DNA from: Clostridium sp. BNL1100
GTDB lineage: Bacteria; Bacillota; Clostridia; Acetivibrionales; DSM-1351
Reading direction: 5' to 3'
Length of the DNA stretch: 64,000 nucleotides
Assembly: GCF_000244875.1 (NCBI RefSeq)
Contig: NC_016791.1
Span: forward strand, 3,353,001 to 3,417,000
Made by a program: the position numbers and the translations under genes. Below the pieces are notes generated by a model that saw only the letters and a program-made list of their open reading frames with translations, ran no database searches and had not been told where the DNA came from. Positions 27,444 to 37,268 of this stretch are shown here, piece by piece (position 1 is the first letter of the stretch; every line of letters begins with the position of its first letter).

Positions 27444-28418
27444 TTAATAATTTCCTATAATTCCCCACTGATTCATCAGCTTATCAAATACATCGGCACA
27501 ATTTGCCGTATCTTCAAGGGGAATTATATCACTTTCAAGCTTGCCTTTTTCAAATAATTTATTAAAATGCCTTATTTGATAAACAAAACCATCCTGGCAG
27601 TCATCTTCAAAAGATTCAACCAGATTATTATAATTGTCGTAAAGCTCACATTTCTTTGAACTGAAAAACTCATACACTATAATTCTTCCATTTGTTCCGT
27701 AAATTCCGGCATCTCTGTTCACGTGAGCCCGGGTTCCACAGCTTAACATTGCCAGTGTACCTGATTTAAAGCTCATATTTATTACCGCAAAATCATCTAC
27801 ACCGGTCCCTGCTATAGTTGCAAATCCACTGACCGTTTCAGGCTTTTCTCCCAGAATTCCCGTTGTAAATTCTATAACATATACACCGGTATCATATAAG
27901 CTGCCACCTGCGAGTTGAGGATTAAACAATCTGTGTTTAGGGTCATAAGGTGCGTTAAAGCAGAATTTTGCATCTATCAGCCTAACATCACCTATTCTGC
28001 CTGAGTCTACCCATTCTTTTGCTTTTTGAAAGGAAGGAAGGCAGCGAGTCCACATAGCTTCCATTAAAAGCACTTTTTTACTCCTGGAAAGAGCAATCAG
28101 TTCTTCTGCGTCTTTTTTATTTATGGCAAGAGGTTTTTCACATAAAACGGCCTTACCGTTTTCAAGACACATCTTAACTATATCATAATGAAAATTGTGT
28201 GTGAGTGCGACGTATACGACATCTACTTCTTTATCATGTATCAATTCAATATAGCTGTCATAAATTTTTGATGCTTCAAATTTTTTGGAAAAAGCTTCTG
28301 CTCTTTCCCTGTTGCTGGAAGCTACAGCTGTTAGTTCTGCATCCGGAATGGTATTTAAAGCTCTGGCAAATACCTGAGCTATACCACCTAACCCTATAAT
28401 ACCATATTTGATATTCAT
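27444..28418 (-). CDS. Gfo/Idh/MocA family oxidoreductase
   Basis: This 324-residue protein has an N-terminal NAD(P) Rossmann motif (GIIGLGGIAQVF) and the family EKP signature (CEKPLAIN) near residue 95, followed by the alpha/beta dimerisation domain. It should oxidise or reduce a sugar, inositol or related polyol; the substrate cannot be named. The ATG at 28418, preceded by GGAGG, is preferred over one at 28460. It appears to be a single-gene unit between the repeat protein gene and the YetF gene. Confidence 0.88.
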   Translation of the reverse strand: MNIKYGIIGLGGIAQVFARALNTIPDAELTAVASSNRERAEAFSKKFEASKIYDSYIELIHDKEVDVVYVALTHNFHYDIVKMCLENGKAVLCEKPLAINKKDAEELIALSRSKKVLLMEAMWTRCLPSFQKAKEWVDSGRIGDVRLIDAKFCFNAPYDPKHRLFNPQLAGGSLYDTGVYVIEFTTGILGEKPETVSGFATIAGTGVDDFAVINMSFKSGTLAMLSCGTRAHVNRDAGIYGTNGRIIVYEFFSSKKCELYDNYNNLVESFEDDCQDGFVYQIRHFNKLFEKGKLESDIIPLEDTANCADVFDKLMNQWGIIGNY

Positions 28419-28440
28419 TTGGAACCTCCACATATAAAAT

Positions 28441-28471
28441 ACAGTGGTATAATGTAACATTATACCACTGT
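28441..28471 (-). terminator. Terminator after the minus-strand YetF gene
   Basis: ACAGTGGTATAATG pairs perfectly with its complement around a 3-base loop, followed on the minus strand by TATTTTATA. Confidence 0.6.
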
Positions 28472-28512
28472 ATTCAATTTTAAAACAATAGTTATTAAAA
28501 TACTTTTTTAAA

Positions 28513-29184
28513 TCATTTTTTGTAAACTACTACGTTCCATGAAGAGCCCAGCTCTGCAAGAAAAACTTCATGTACATAATCTTTTATTCCCTGTTTTTTT
28601 AATTCGTCTACCAGCCAGATTTCACTCTTACCAACATACTCAAGATTCTCCTGCACAATTTTTCCGTTCATTATCAGCGGCATACTGATTGGCTTACCGC
28701 AAACGTTGATATTCATATCCTTTTTGGTAACAGGCTTATTCTGTGACTTGGCAAAAACAGAAAGTGTACCGTTAGACTCTAAAACCGCTGCTTCAATATC
28801 TGAAACCCGGTCAAACCCTTGCTGCCTTATCATTCCGAAAAGCACATTCAAACTGATGTTCAGCCTTTTTATTTCATTAAAGTCTATTTGACCATTATTT
28901 ATAATAACTGAGGCACTATGCTCCATTACTTTTGTGAACCTGTCTGTAACAGCTATTCTTGACGTTATTAGAATTAATAAAATTAATAAACCTGTTCCGT
29001 AAACGGATTTAACCATTACCTTGTCTACCAGTGGTTCTGCTGCAACATTTCCTATAACCATGAGCCCTGCAATCTCATAAGCCGTCATCTGAGCAATTGC
29101 CTTTTTTGTAAGTATCCTTGTTGATAAATAAGTAAAAAAGTAGACTAAAACTACCCTTATAGAATAAATTAAAACTGTTTGCAT
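28513..29184 (-). CDS. YetF/DUF421 family membrane protein (copy 1)
   Basis: This 223-residue protein has three N-terminal membrane segments (within about residues 1-85) and a C-terminal cytoplasmic domain of two small lobes, including QGFDRVSDIEAAVLESNGTL. This is the DUF421/YetF layout, whose biochemical role is not settled. The ATG at 29184 follows GGGAG. It is the second gene of a two-gene unit whose first gene encodes a DUF4363 protein. A paralogue lies at 29684-30412 on the other strand. Confidence 0.85.
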   Translation of the reverse strand: MQTVLIYSIRVVLVYFFTYLSTRILTKKAIAQMTAYEIAGLMVIGNVAAEPLVDKVMVKSVYGTGLLILLILITSRIAVTDRFTKVMEHSASVIINNGQIDFNEIKRLNISLNVLFGMIRQQGFDRVSDIEAAVLESNGTLSVFAKSQNKPVTKKDMNINVCGKPISMPLIMNGKIVQENLEYVGKSEIWLVDELKKQGIKDYVHEVFLAELGSSWNVVVYKK

Positions 29185-29215
29185 ATTTTTCTCCCGCACT
29201 TATTTAAATGCTGAA

Positions 29216-29587
29216 CTACGGCTCTGCAAATGGTTTTACCGCATATCCAAGCGCCGCTTTCAATAATCCGCTGTATTCCATGGCACTATCCTGTTTATTC
29301 TTTACAGCAATAGCCAATTGTTCGACTGTATGATTAAATGTAATATTTATTTCGCTTGAATTATTAATAGCAATAAAGTACTTTCTGGCCTTGTAAATAG
29401 CTGTGAACTTCTCTGTTTCTTTTTCCGCCCTTGGCCAATCTTTATTTGTAACTGCCTGTTCAACAGCTTCCAATTGGCTTCGCATGGTTCCTGTCTTAAA
29501 ACACACAGTAAAAGCAATCCACATTAATAGAAACAGCACCAGCCACACAAATGCAAGTTTTCTTCTTATATCAGCCCCGATTAACAC
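29216..29587 (-). CDS. DUF4363 family membrane-anchored protein (copy 1)
   Basis: This 123-residue protein has one N-terminal membrane segment (about residues 9-30) followed by a helical domain with a tryptophan-aspartate segment (NKDWPRAEKETEKFTAIY). It matches DUF4363, which commonly travels with YetF/DUF421 genes in clostridia. The GTG start is preceded by GGAGGTGG. It is followed after 31 bases by the YetF gene. Function unknown; the pair is likely to act together at the membrane. Confidence 0.8.
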   Translation of the reverse strand: MLIGADIRRKLAFVWLVLFLLMWIAFTVCFKTGTMRSQLEAVEQAVTNKDWPRAEKETEKFTAIYKARKYFIAINNSSEINITFNHTVEQLAIAVKNKQDSAMEYSGLLKAALGYAVKPFAEP

Positions 29588-29683
29588 GAATTATCCACCT
29601 CCATTACATTATTCTGCTTTAATTGCATAAAAAATATTTACAACAGAATAATAACTTATTATCGGTTATCGGGAGGAATTGAA

Positions 29684-30412
29684 TTGAATGAAGGACTGGT
29701 AGTATGTGTCAGATCAATTATAAGCTTTTTTTCGCTGCTGATATTTACCAGGATATTAGGCAAGGAGCAGATAAGCCAACTGACATTTTTTGATTATATT
29801 CTGGGAATAACCATCGGCTCCATTGCGGCAACATTGTCAACAGACCTTTCCAGCCGTTCATGGCCCCACTGGATAGGGTTGCTCGTGTGGGCGGCTTTGG
29901 GTCTTTTGTTGGAATATATAACTTTGAGATGGAGATATGTAGCCAAGTACTTGGAAAATGAGCCTACTATAGTGATTATGAACGGTAAAATTATGGAGAA
30001 GACATTAAAAAAGATGAAGTTCAGAGTTTCAGATATTACTGAGTTGCTGAGAAACAAGGATATCTTTGATATGAATGAGGTTGATTTTGCCATCATTGAG
30101 CCAAATGGTCAGTTATCAGTTCTGAAAAAACCTGAATTCCAGAATCTTACCCCAAAGGACATGCATATTCAGAAAAAACCATCCGGTATAAGCAGTGAAC
30201 TTATTTATGACGGAATATTAATAGAGGAAAATCTAAGGCAGCTGGATAAGGATAAGAACTGGCTTTTAAATGAACTTAAAAAGCATAAAATTACAGATAT
30301 TTCGGATGTTTTCATTGCAACATTGGACCCATCAGGTTCCCTGTATATTGATTTATACAACGACCACATGACTAAAATCACTGATATCGGTGATTACAAA
30401 GGACCATATTAA
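29684..30412 (+). CDS. YetF/DUF421 family membrane protein (copy 2)
   Basis: This 242-residue protein has three N-terminal membrane segments and a C-terminal cytoplasmic domain with FDMNEVDFAIIEPNGQLSVL. It is a divergent paralogue of the protein at 28513-29184. The TTG start is preceded by GGGAGG at good spacing. Here YetF is the first gene and the DUF4363 gene follows 14 bases later, the reverse of the order in the opposite unit. The function is unknown. Confidence 0.85.
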   Translation: MNEGLVVCVRSIISFFSLLIFTRILGKEQISQLTFFDYILGITIGSIAATLSTDLSSRSWPHWIGLLVWAALGLLLEYITLRWRYVAKYLENEPTIVIMNGKIMEKTLKKMKFRVSDITELLRNKDIFDMNEVDFAIIEPNGQLSVLKKPEFQNLTPKDMHIQKKPSGISSELIYDGILIEENLRQLDKDKNWLLNELKKHKITDISDVFIATLDPSGSLYIDLYNDHMTKITDIGDYKGPY

Positions 30413-30426
30413 TGGAGTGAATCAAA

Positions 30427-30792
30427 ATGAGAAAATTTCTGGTTATAACCATTCCTATTGTTACACTGGTTTTGTTTATTCTTGTTATGGAAAGTGATAT
30501 TTTTTTGAAAAGACCCCTTGGGAAGAATGACAGTATACCTGAATCAATAAATGCTGTTATCAATGATATCCAAAAGGACGATTGGGATAAAGCAGTCAAA
30601 GATACAAACAATTTAACTGAAGTATGGAAGAAAATTGTCAGAAGGGTTCAGTTCAGCTCAGAACGTGATGAGATTAACGCATTTAGTATTAATCTGGCGC
30701 GTCTCCGTGGTTCAATACTGGCAAAAGACAGTGCGGGAGCTTTTTCAGAACTATATGAAGCATATGAACATTGGGAAGATTTGGGCAAATAA
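30427..30792 (+). CDS. DUF4363 family membrane-anchored protein (copy 2)
   Basis: This 121-residue protein has one membrane anchor (about residues 5-22) and a helical domain with QKDDWDKAVKDTNNLTEVWK, paralogous to the copy at 29216-29587. A GGAGTGA site lies near the ATG. It closes the plus-strand unit and is followed by a strong bidirectional terminator. Function unknown. Confidence 0.8.
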   Translation: MRKFLVITIPIVTLVLFILVMESDIFLKRPLGKNDSIPESINAVINDIQKDDWDKAVKDTNNLTEVWKKIVRRVQFSSERDEINAFSINLARLRGSILAKDSAGAFSELYEAYEHWEDLGK

Positions 30793-30802
30793 GACCATAT
30801 AT

Positions 30803-30845
30803 AAAGGCAGAGAACTGTGAATTTAGAAGTTCTCTGCCTTTTTGA
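30803..30845. terminator. Bidirectional terminator between DUF4363 and speA
   Basis: AAAGGCAGAGAACT pairs perfectly with its complement around an 11-base loop, with T-runs on both strands. It serves two convergent transcripts. Confidence 0.88.
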
Positions 30846-30861
30846 TTATTAAATTAAATTG

Positions 30862-32781
30862 TTATCTTTCGTAATAGGTGTACCCTCTCAATCCATTATC
30901 ATATGCCCTCATTATTTCAGGCCTTTCGCTGGCGCTTATTAAGCCTTCATGTATTGCCTGTTCAGCTTTTTCACGGAAGCTGACCAGCATGTCTTTTGGA
31001 TCAAATTCAACATATGAAAGCACATCAGAAACACTGTCGCCATGGATTTCCTTGACAAGGTCATAGGTTCCGTCACCATTTATTCTTACACTGACAACAT
31101 TTGTGTCTCCAAATAAATTGTGAAGGTCTCCCAAAGTCTCCTGGTATGCACCCACCAAAAATACTCCAAGATAGTAGTCCTGGTCGCTTTTGAACTCATG
31201 AAGCGGAAGTGTAGTCCTTACATCGTGTAAATCGATAAAATGGTCTATTTTTCCGTCGCAATCACAGGTAATATCAGCTATAACCGCATTTCTTTTAGGC
31301 AACTCAAGCAGTCTGTGCAATGGCATTATAGGGAAAAGCTGATCTATAGCCCAGCTGTCAGGTATTGACTGAAATACCGAGAAATTACAGTAGTAAATAT
31401 CGGCAATTGCACTTTCAATATCCTCTAAGTCGGGGGGAGCATTTTTCAGCTTTTGTTTTTCCTTTGCTATCTGGTTTATGGTATTCCAGAATATCTTTTC
31501 GGAAAATGCACGTTCTCGGAGGCTGATACGTCCATGTTTAAACATGTCGCGTATTTCATCCCTGTAGTAAAGGGCGTCGTTATAGCACTCCTGTATATTT
31601 TTAAGGGTTATATTCTTGTTTACATCAAACAGGTTTCTTATCTGCTCTGATGTATTTTCGTCAAGCTTGTCAGGTATATCATGTTCTTCAAATTTTTCAG
31701 TATCCAATACATTGAAAATGAGTACTGAATAATATGCAACTGTTGTACGCCCTGACTCTGTAACAATTACAGGGTGAGGTACGTCGCTTGAATCAAGGGT
31801 AGTCATAACAGCCTCTACAATATCCATGCAGTATTCTTCAACAGTGTAGTTTCGACTGTTGGTGTAATTTGTATTTGAACCGTCATAGTCTACTGCCAAT
31901 CCGCCGCCCAAATCAAGGTATCCCATGGGTGCACCTTCTTTTACAAGCTCGGCATAAACACGGGCTGCCTCCAGAACTGCCGAACGGATATCTCTGATAT
32001 TCGGTATTTGTGAACCCAGGTGATAGTGTAATAGTTTAAGGGAGTCAAGCATTCCCTCCGCTTTCAAAGTATCAACCATGGAAATCACCTGAGACATATT
32101 CAACCCGAATATGCTTCTGTCCCCACCGGATTCAGTCCAGTGTCCCCCCGCTTTTGCCGAGAGCTTTATACGTATACCAATATTAGGTTTGATTCCCAAT
32201 GCCCTTGAACGTTCAAGAACAATATCCAGTTCGCCGGGTATTTCTATTACAAAAAAGCATTTAAAGCCCATTTTTACTGCATATAGTCCCAAATCTACAA
32301 ATTCTTCATCTTTGTATCCGTTACAGATAAGACAGGCTTCTTTATCCTTCATTACTGAAAGTGCGGCAACCAGTTCAGCCTTACTGCCAACTTCAAGTCC
32401 GTGGTGGTATCTCTGACCGAATCTTGTTACTTCCTCTACTACCTGCTGCTGCTGATTTACCTTTATAGGGTAAACACCACGGTATGCACCCTTATAGTTA
32501 AGCTTGTGCATTGCTTCATTAAATGAATTATTTAAAAATGAAATCTGTGAGTCCAGCAAATTTTCAAAACGCAAGAGTACAGGCATGTCCAGTCCGCGTT
32601 CCCGAACCCCTGATATAATATCCATCAGGCTTACAGCCGCAGAGCCGTTATCCTTATAAGGATTTACCAACACCTCTCCATTGTCAGATACAGAAAAATA
32701 GCCGGCTCCCCAATTCTTAATTCCATATAGTTCTTCGGACTTTTCTTTAGTCCATCTACCTAAAAGTTCTGCTTTATTCAT
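30862..32781 (-). CDS. speA: Biosynthetic arginine decarboxylase
   Basis: This 639-residue fold-III PLP enzyme has its PLP lysine K107 in VYPIKVNQ and a glycine-rich region YLDLGGGLAVDYDG, and its length matches SpeA. It converts arginine to agmatine, the first step to putrescine in many bacteria. The putrescine would feed the carboxyspermidine pathway encoded at 23612-26073. No agmatinase or agmatine deiminase gene is in the window. The ATG at 32781 follows AGGAAGAGG; an upstream ATG at 32799 has no site. Confidence 0.92.
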   Translation of the reverse strand: MNKAELLGRWTKEKSEELYGIKNWGAGYFSVSDNGEVLVNPYKDNGSAAVSLMDIISGVRERGLDMPVLLRFENLLDSQISFLNNSFNEAMHKLNYKGAYRGVYPIKVNQQQQVVEEVTRFGQRYHHGLEVGSKAELVAALSVMKDKEACLICNGYKDEEFVDLGLYAVKMGFKCFFVIEIPGELDIVLERSRALGIKPNIGIRIKLSAKAGGHWTESGGDRSIFGLNMSQVISMVDTLKAEGMLDSLKLLHYHLGSQIPNIRDIRSAVLEAARVYAELVKEGAPMGYLDLGGGLAVDYDGSNTNYTNSRNYTVEEYCMDIVEAVMTTLDSSDVPHPVIVTESGRTTVAYYSVLIFNVLDTEKFEEHDIPDKLDENTSEQIRNLFDVNKNITLKNIQECYNDALYYRDEIRDMFKHGRISLRERAFSEKIFWNTINQIAKEKQKLKNAPPDLEDIESAIADIYYCNFSVFQSIPDSWAIDQLFPIMPLHRLLELPKRNAVIADITCDCDGKIDHFIDLHDVRTTLPLHEFKSDQDYYLGVFLVGAYQETLGDLHNLFGDTNVVSVRINGDGTYDLVKEIHGDSVSDVLSYVEFDPKDMLVSFREKAEQAIHEGLISASERPEIMRAYDNGLRGYTYYER

Positions 32782-32894
32782 GGCCCTCTTCCTTTCCATA
32801 TAACAATTTATTCTCTACCTAACAACGGATTATTCTTGAAAATTTCAAGGTGATTCACAAAGGTAAGAGTCAAAAAATTTTTTTCTAGAAGCAG

Positions 32895-32924
32895 ACAATA
32901 CCACACTTAAAGGACTGTTGTCAA
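32895..32924 (-). promoter_or_regulatory. Putative sigma-A promoter of speA
   Basis: On the minus strand TTGACA is followed after 18 bases by TATTGT, about 115 bases before the speA start. Confidence 0.5.
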
Positions 32925-32966
32925 TATAGTACGGCGCACTTGTAAATATTCCTAGTAAATCTTAAA

Positions 32967-34181
32967 TTATACATCTATATTTTTTAGAAAAAATTTTTTA
33001 AGGGATTTCATAAAGTAAAAAGGCGTTACTGTTACAATAACCAGCATGAGACTGGAAGTAATTATAGCTCTGATAGGAAAGTATCCTGCCAATATACCTC
33101 CCAGAGCCATTGCAAAAGGCGTCATGGACTGAGTTATCATACTCATAAATGCCATTACCTTACCTCTCATCTCTTGGGGAGCAGCCGATTGTACCGTTGT
33201 CATAATAATTACGTTTGCAATTGCATTTAGAAAGCCTCCAATAAGTAAAAACAGTATCATGGCAGTAAAACTTGTCAAATACGCTGAAATAATCAGACAA
33301 AGGTTTGAAATACCGTTTGCCAAGATAAGATAATCAAGTTTTCTTTTAAGTGGAACGGATACCGTTGAAGAAATGAAAAATCCTGCCATGGCTCCGCCCA
33401 TAAAGCAAGCCATTGCCATACCGTATTTACCCGGGCCCAAACTTGGGTTTTGTTCAAAAAAAGGCATAAACAAAACTATTGCAATGTAGGATAAAAAGTT
33501 CACCATTGCAGCTATTATTAATAACAGTCTCAGTCCCTTCATTTCCCACATAAATTTAAAACCGTCACGCATATCTTGGAAAAAGTAATTTTTATCTTTC
33601 TTTTTATTTCTGGGTATTTTCACAAAAAACAGCGATGAACCTGAGAAAAGATATGATAGTCCATTGATAAAAAATAAAAATGGTGCTCCCAAAAGCTGAA
33701 ACAAAAAACCACCCGCAACATTTCCAAGCATATTGGAACCCGTGGATACAATTGCGAGCATTGAATTTGCACCCGCAAGCTTGTTCTTAGGAACCAAATC
33801 CGGTACTGTTGAATTGACCCCCGGACGGAATACGGCTCCACAGATACTCAGTAATATACCTGTTGCAAACACCATCCAGATGGCAATCACCCCTTTGAAC
33901 GCTGCAACAGAGAGTGTAATAATAGATACTCCTCGTAAAATATCCATCAGAATCAATAAAAGCTTTCTATTGTTTCTGTCTATCAGAACTCCTGCAAATG
34001 GCGAAAACAATACTCCGGGAAAGGTCGACGCTGCCATAAGCGTCCCCATAAGTGCAGTGGAACCTGTTTTTGAAAGAACCCAGAAGCCCAACGCCACACT
34101 GTAAGCAGCGTCTCCCAATGTTGAAACCAACTGACTTTGCCATAATATGAAGAAATTCTTTGTCCATAGTTTTTTTTCCAT
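32967..34181 (-). CDS. MFS transporter, macrolide-efflux (MefA) type
   Basis: This 404-residue protein has twelve predicted membrane segments. It starts FFILWQSQLVSTLGDAAYS and has the loop motif DRNNRKLLLILMD after the second segment, as in the MFS_3 drug-efflux group. It probably expels a small toxic compound using the proton gradient. TAGGAGA precedes the ATG. It is the last of three adjacent minus-strand MFS genes. The substrate is unknown. Confidence 0.85.
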   Translation of the reverse strand: MEKKLWTKNFFILWQSQLVSTLGDAAYSVALGFWVLSKTGSTALMGTLMAASTFPGVLFSPFAGVLIDRNNRKLLLILMDILRGVSIITLSVAAFKGVIAIWMVFATGILLSICGAVFRPGVNSTVPDLVPKNKLAGANSMLAIVSTGSNMLGNVAGGFLFQLLGAPFLFFINGLSYLFSGSSLFFVKIPRNKKKDKNYFFQDMRDGFKFMWEMKGLRLLLIIAAMVNFLSYIAIVLFMPFFEQNPSLGPGKYGMAMACFMGGAMAGFFISSTVSVPLKRKLDYLILANGISNLCLIISAYLTSFTAMILFLLIGGFLNAIANVIIMTTVQSAAPQEMRGKVMAFMSMITQSMTPFAMALGGILAGYFPIRAIITSSLMLVIVTVTPFYFMKSLKKFFLKNIDV

Positions 34182-34220
34182 ATTAATCTCCTAACCCCCC
34201 AAAAGCCTATCTACAAATAA

Positions 34221-35447
34221 TTAATTACTATCGGCTAATTTTTTTATATTCGGCTTTTCATCATACTTTTTACTTCTTATCATATACCCTGTAACCGCAA
34301 TAAATTGTGTTAACAGACCGAATATGCATACCCCTGTCCATGAAAAATGTGCAAGGCTGAAGGAACCCAGAAATGAACCTGTTGCCCCTCCCACAAAATA
34401 TGATACCATAAATACCATATTTATCCTGTTTCTTGCTTCATCACTTAATCCATGAACTCTTGCCTGGTTTGAAATCTGGCATGACTGAACACCTAAATCC
34501 AGCAGTATTATACCTGTTATCAGTCCCCAAAGCTTAAATCCAAGGAACAGAAAGCACAGATATGCTGCTGTTACAATAAACATCCCTATTCCCACTGTAA
34601 ATCTGGGACTTCTTTTGTCTGCGATCCTGCCCACTACAGGAGCCGCAAGAGCACCTGTTATTCCTATAAGACCAAATAATCCTGCCGCATCTGCTCCCAT
34701 TTTGTATGTAGGGCTTTGAAGCAGAAATACAAGGGTTGTCCAGAATGCACTAAAAGCACCGAACATCATAGCTCCATTAAGGGAAGCCTCCCTCAAAACC
34801 GGTAGTTCTTTAGCAAGCTTCACCATTGACTTGAACAAATCTTTATAGCTTAGGCTTGATATCCCGGGACATTCCGGTATGAATTTTCTTAAAAATACAG
34901 CCAATACCAGCATCAATACCGCAGCAATCAGATATACAACCCTCCAGCCTAAATATTCACCTATCAACCCGCTAAAGGTACGTGATAAAAGTATACCGAT
35001 AAGTAAGCCACTCATTACAGTTCCTATAATCCGGCCCCTCTCCTTCGGGTCAGCAAGCTGTGCAGCCAAAGGTACTATAAGCTGAGGTACTACAGAAGTA
35101 AAACCTATAGCAAAACCTGAAAATGCAATCATTACGATGCTATTAGAAAAAAACATTAACAAAAGGGAGCCACACGCACAACAAAGCATTGTAATTATTA
35201 ATTTTCTTTTTTCCTTTATATCTGCAAGAGGCAGTAACAATAACATTCCCAGAGCATAACCAACCTGAGTGAGCATTGCCACAAACCCAACACTTACCTG
35301 TGTAACATTAAATTCTGCTGCAATTTCCGCAAGCAAAGGCTGAATATAATAAAGGTTTGCAACAGTAATTCCGGTTGCTGCAGCCATTATCAGTACCAAA
35401 AATTTGTTTAATTTAAAGCTGTTATAAATAACGTTATCGTTTTCCAA
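34221..35447 (-). CDS. MFS transporter (drug efflux type)
   Basis: This 408-residue, twelve-segment protein opens with an ANLYYIQPLLAEIAAEF segment and has the loop motif DIKEKRKLI, typical of the Bcr/YgaY-like efflux group rather than the MefA group of its neighbours. The TTG start is preceded by AAAGGAGCAAGG and overlaps the end of the preceding MFS gene by 14 bases. The substrate is unknown. Confidence 0.85.
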   Translation of the reverse strand: MENDNVIYNSFKLNKFLVLIMAAATGITVANLYYIQPLLAEIAAEFNVTQVSVGFVAMLTQVGYALGMLLLLPLADIKEKRKLIITMLCCACGSLLLMFFSNSIVMIAFSGFAIGFTSVVPQLIVPLAAQLADPKERGRIIGTVMSGLLIGILLSRTFSGLIGEYLGWRVVYLIAAVLMLVLAVFLRKFIPECPGISSLSYKDLFKSMVKLAKELPVLREASLNGAMMFGAFSAFWTTLVFLLQSPTYKMGADAAGLFGLIGITGALAAPVVGRIADKRSPRFTVGIGMFIVTAAYLCFLFLGFKLWGLITGIILLDLGVQSCQISNQARVHGLSDEARNRINMVFMVSYFVGGATGSFLGSFSLAHFSWTGVCIFGLLTQFIAVTGYMIRSKKYDEKPNIKKLADSN

Positions 35448-36663
35448 AGAGCCTTGCTCCTTTCAATAATATAAGTATAGGAATCATTAGTACGACTATC
35501 GCTGCACCGCAAGAGACAAAACCAATCCTGGCATCAAAGACTTGTGTCATCGCACCTGCAAACAAATTACCGATTGGTGTTGAGCCTGCGAAAACCAGCG
35601 TGTAAATGCTCATTACTCTTCCCCTGTACTCATTTTCAGTATTAAGCTGTAATGCAGAGTTGGAACTTGAGCTGAACATAACGAAGAAAAAGCCTGTTAC
35701 GGCAAGTGCCAGACCTGTAAGTATGAATTTATCCGTAAATGCAATTAAAATCAGAAGCAAACCAACCACAACCGGAACGGCACGAAGTATAAACCTTTTG
35801 GGGCCTGATCTGCTGAAAGAGGCTACGTAAACAGCACCAAACAGTGAACCAACCCCCATAAAGGACATAAGATATCCGAATCCCGCTTCTTCCATATGAA
35901 GAATCTTGGACGTAAATACCGGTACCAGAACGCTGAAGTTGGGTGCAAATGTACCCACTATAGCCATAATTATTATTGTGGAGAAAAGAATTTCATTTTT
36001 TAATATGTATCTAAGTCCTTCTCCTATATTTTGAAACATTGTTTTCCCCTTTTCAACTGCCTCATTCGCTATCTTTAGGGGCTTTATGAAAAACAGGCTT
36101 ATTAATACAGCTCCAAAGCTAACTGCATTTGCAAAAAAACAAAAAGCTACACCTGAGTATTCCATTAAAATACCTGCTATTGCAGGCCCTATAATTCTTG
36201 AGATGTTAAAAACAGTGGAATTCAGAGCAATTGCATTCATAAGGTCTTCTTTCCCCACCAATTCAATTACAAAGGATTGTCTTGCAGGCATATCCAACGT
36301 ATTTGCCATTCCAAGGGCCGTAGCCATTATTATCAGGTGCCAGTACCTTATTTCCCCTGTAAAGGCTAAAATGGCGAGAAATAGTGTTATTAACATAGAT
36401 GCTGACTGAGTAATTATAAGAATTTTCTTCTTGGGAAATCTATCGATTATAACCCCGGCAAACAAGGAAAACAACAGAACAGGCAAAAATTGAAGTGCAC
36501 CTACCAACCCAAGCAAAAAGGGAGAATCAGTTAGTTTATATGCAAGTAGAGGCTGGGCTATATTCTGCATCCATGTTCCTATTTGTGAAATACACATTCC
36601 GAACCAATAATACCTGAAATTTTTATGCCTCAATGATATAAACGGGTTGTTTAAATTTGCCAA
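35434..36663 (-). CDS. MFS transporter (EntS/MFS_3 type)
   Basis: This 409-residue, twelve-segment exporter begins [17 protein letters not shown] and contains the loop motif [13 protein letters not shown]. The TTG at 36663, preceded by AAGGCGG at 5-base spacing, is chosen over an upstream ATG without a site. EntS-like members export siderophores or drugs; no siderophore genes are seen here. It begins the three-gene MFS run. Confidence 0.84.
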   Translation of the reverse strand: MANLNNPFISLRHKNFRYYWFGMCISQIGTWMQNIAQPLLAYKLTDSPFLLGLVGALQFLPVLLFSLFAGVIIDRFPKKKILIITQSASMLITLFLAILAFTGEIRYWHLIIMATALGMANTLDMPARQSFVIELVGKEDLMNAIALNSTVFNISRIIGPAIAGILMEYSGVAFCFFANAVSFGAVLISLFFIKPLKIANEAVEKGKTMFQNIGEGLRYILKNEILFSTIIIMAIVGTFAPNFSVLVPVFTSKILHMEEAGFGYLMSFMGVGSLFGAVYVASFSRSGPKRFILRAVPVVVGLLLILIAFTDKFILTGLALAVTGFFFVMFSSSSNSALQLNTENEYRGRVMSIYTLVFAGSTPIGNLFAGAMTQVFDARIGFVSCGAAIVVLMIPILILLKGARLFGKR

Positions 36664-36756
36664 TTGACCGCCTTCTTTCCAGTCTAACTGATAAATATTA
36701 TACAATCAAACAACCAAACTCTTCAACTATTTATATCCTCCGTTTTTTTACAGAAC

Positions 36757-37201
36757 TGTCTTATTACTCATTTGTTGCCTTATATGGAGTCAATCTGAAG
36801 CCTGATTATATTGAGAGAGCTTGCGATGCGTCCCTCAAAAGACTTAATACCGATCACATCGATGTATACCAGCTTCATGAAGGGAATATATTAATATCCG
36901 ATGTGGAACCCGTATGTATGACTCTTGACAAGCTTGTTAAAAAGGTAAGATTCGTACATATGGTTGGAGTACAGATTTTATTGATGGTGCTAAATTATTT
37001 GCAGAAAGACCCAATTGTTCTGTTATTCAGTACTGCTTAAATATTTTTGAGGATGCTCCGCAATTAGTTAAATTCTATGCCTGTTCCGGATTTAAAACCA
37101 TAAAGCAGGTTCAAGAAAACGCAAAAGCAATCCAATTTTGGTCCTTTATCTCAGCTCAAATGGATGAGATAGATGGAATTCTCTATCACAAAACTAGGTA
37201 G
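36757..37201 (+). pseudogene. Decayed aldo/keto reductase
   Basis: Plus-strand sequence in two frames still reads as an aldo/keto reductase. The first part ([16 protein letters not shown], then [10 protein letters not shown]) runs in one frame. After an A5 run at 36939-36943 the match continues in another frame ([18 protein letters not shown]); one extra A would restore the frame. The N-terminal third is missing, and about 100 residues are absent between [11 protein letters not shown] and the C-terminal GFKTIKQVQENAKAI. It is a non-functional remnant lying among MFS genes. Confidence 0.8.
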
Positions 37202-37218
37202 TATATCTGTTTATGTTG

Positions 37219-37251
37219 GGGCTTGTAAGTAATATTTGGGCTTACAAGCCC
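37219..37251 (-). terminator. Hairpin after the fourth MFS gene
   Basis: GGGCTTGTAAG pairs perfectly with CTTACAAGCCC around an 11-base loop; the T-tract is weak. Confidence 0.4.
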
Positions 37252-37268
37252 TATACTCAATTGTTGAT

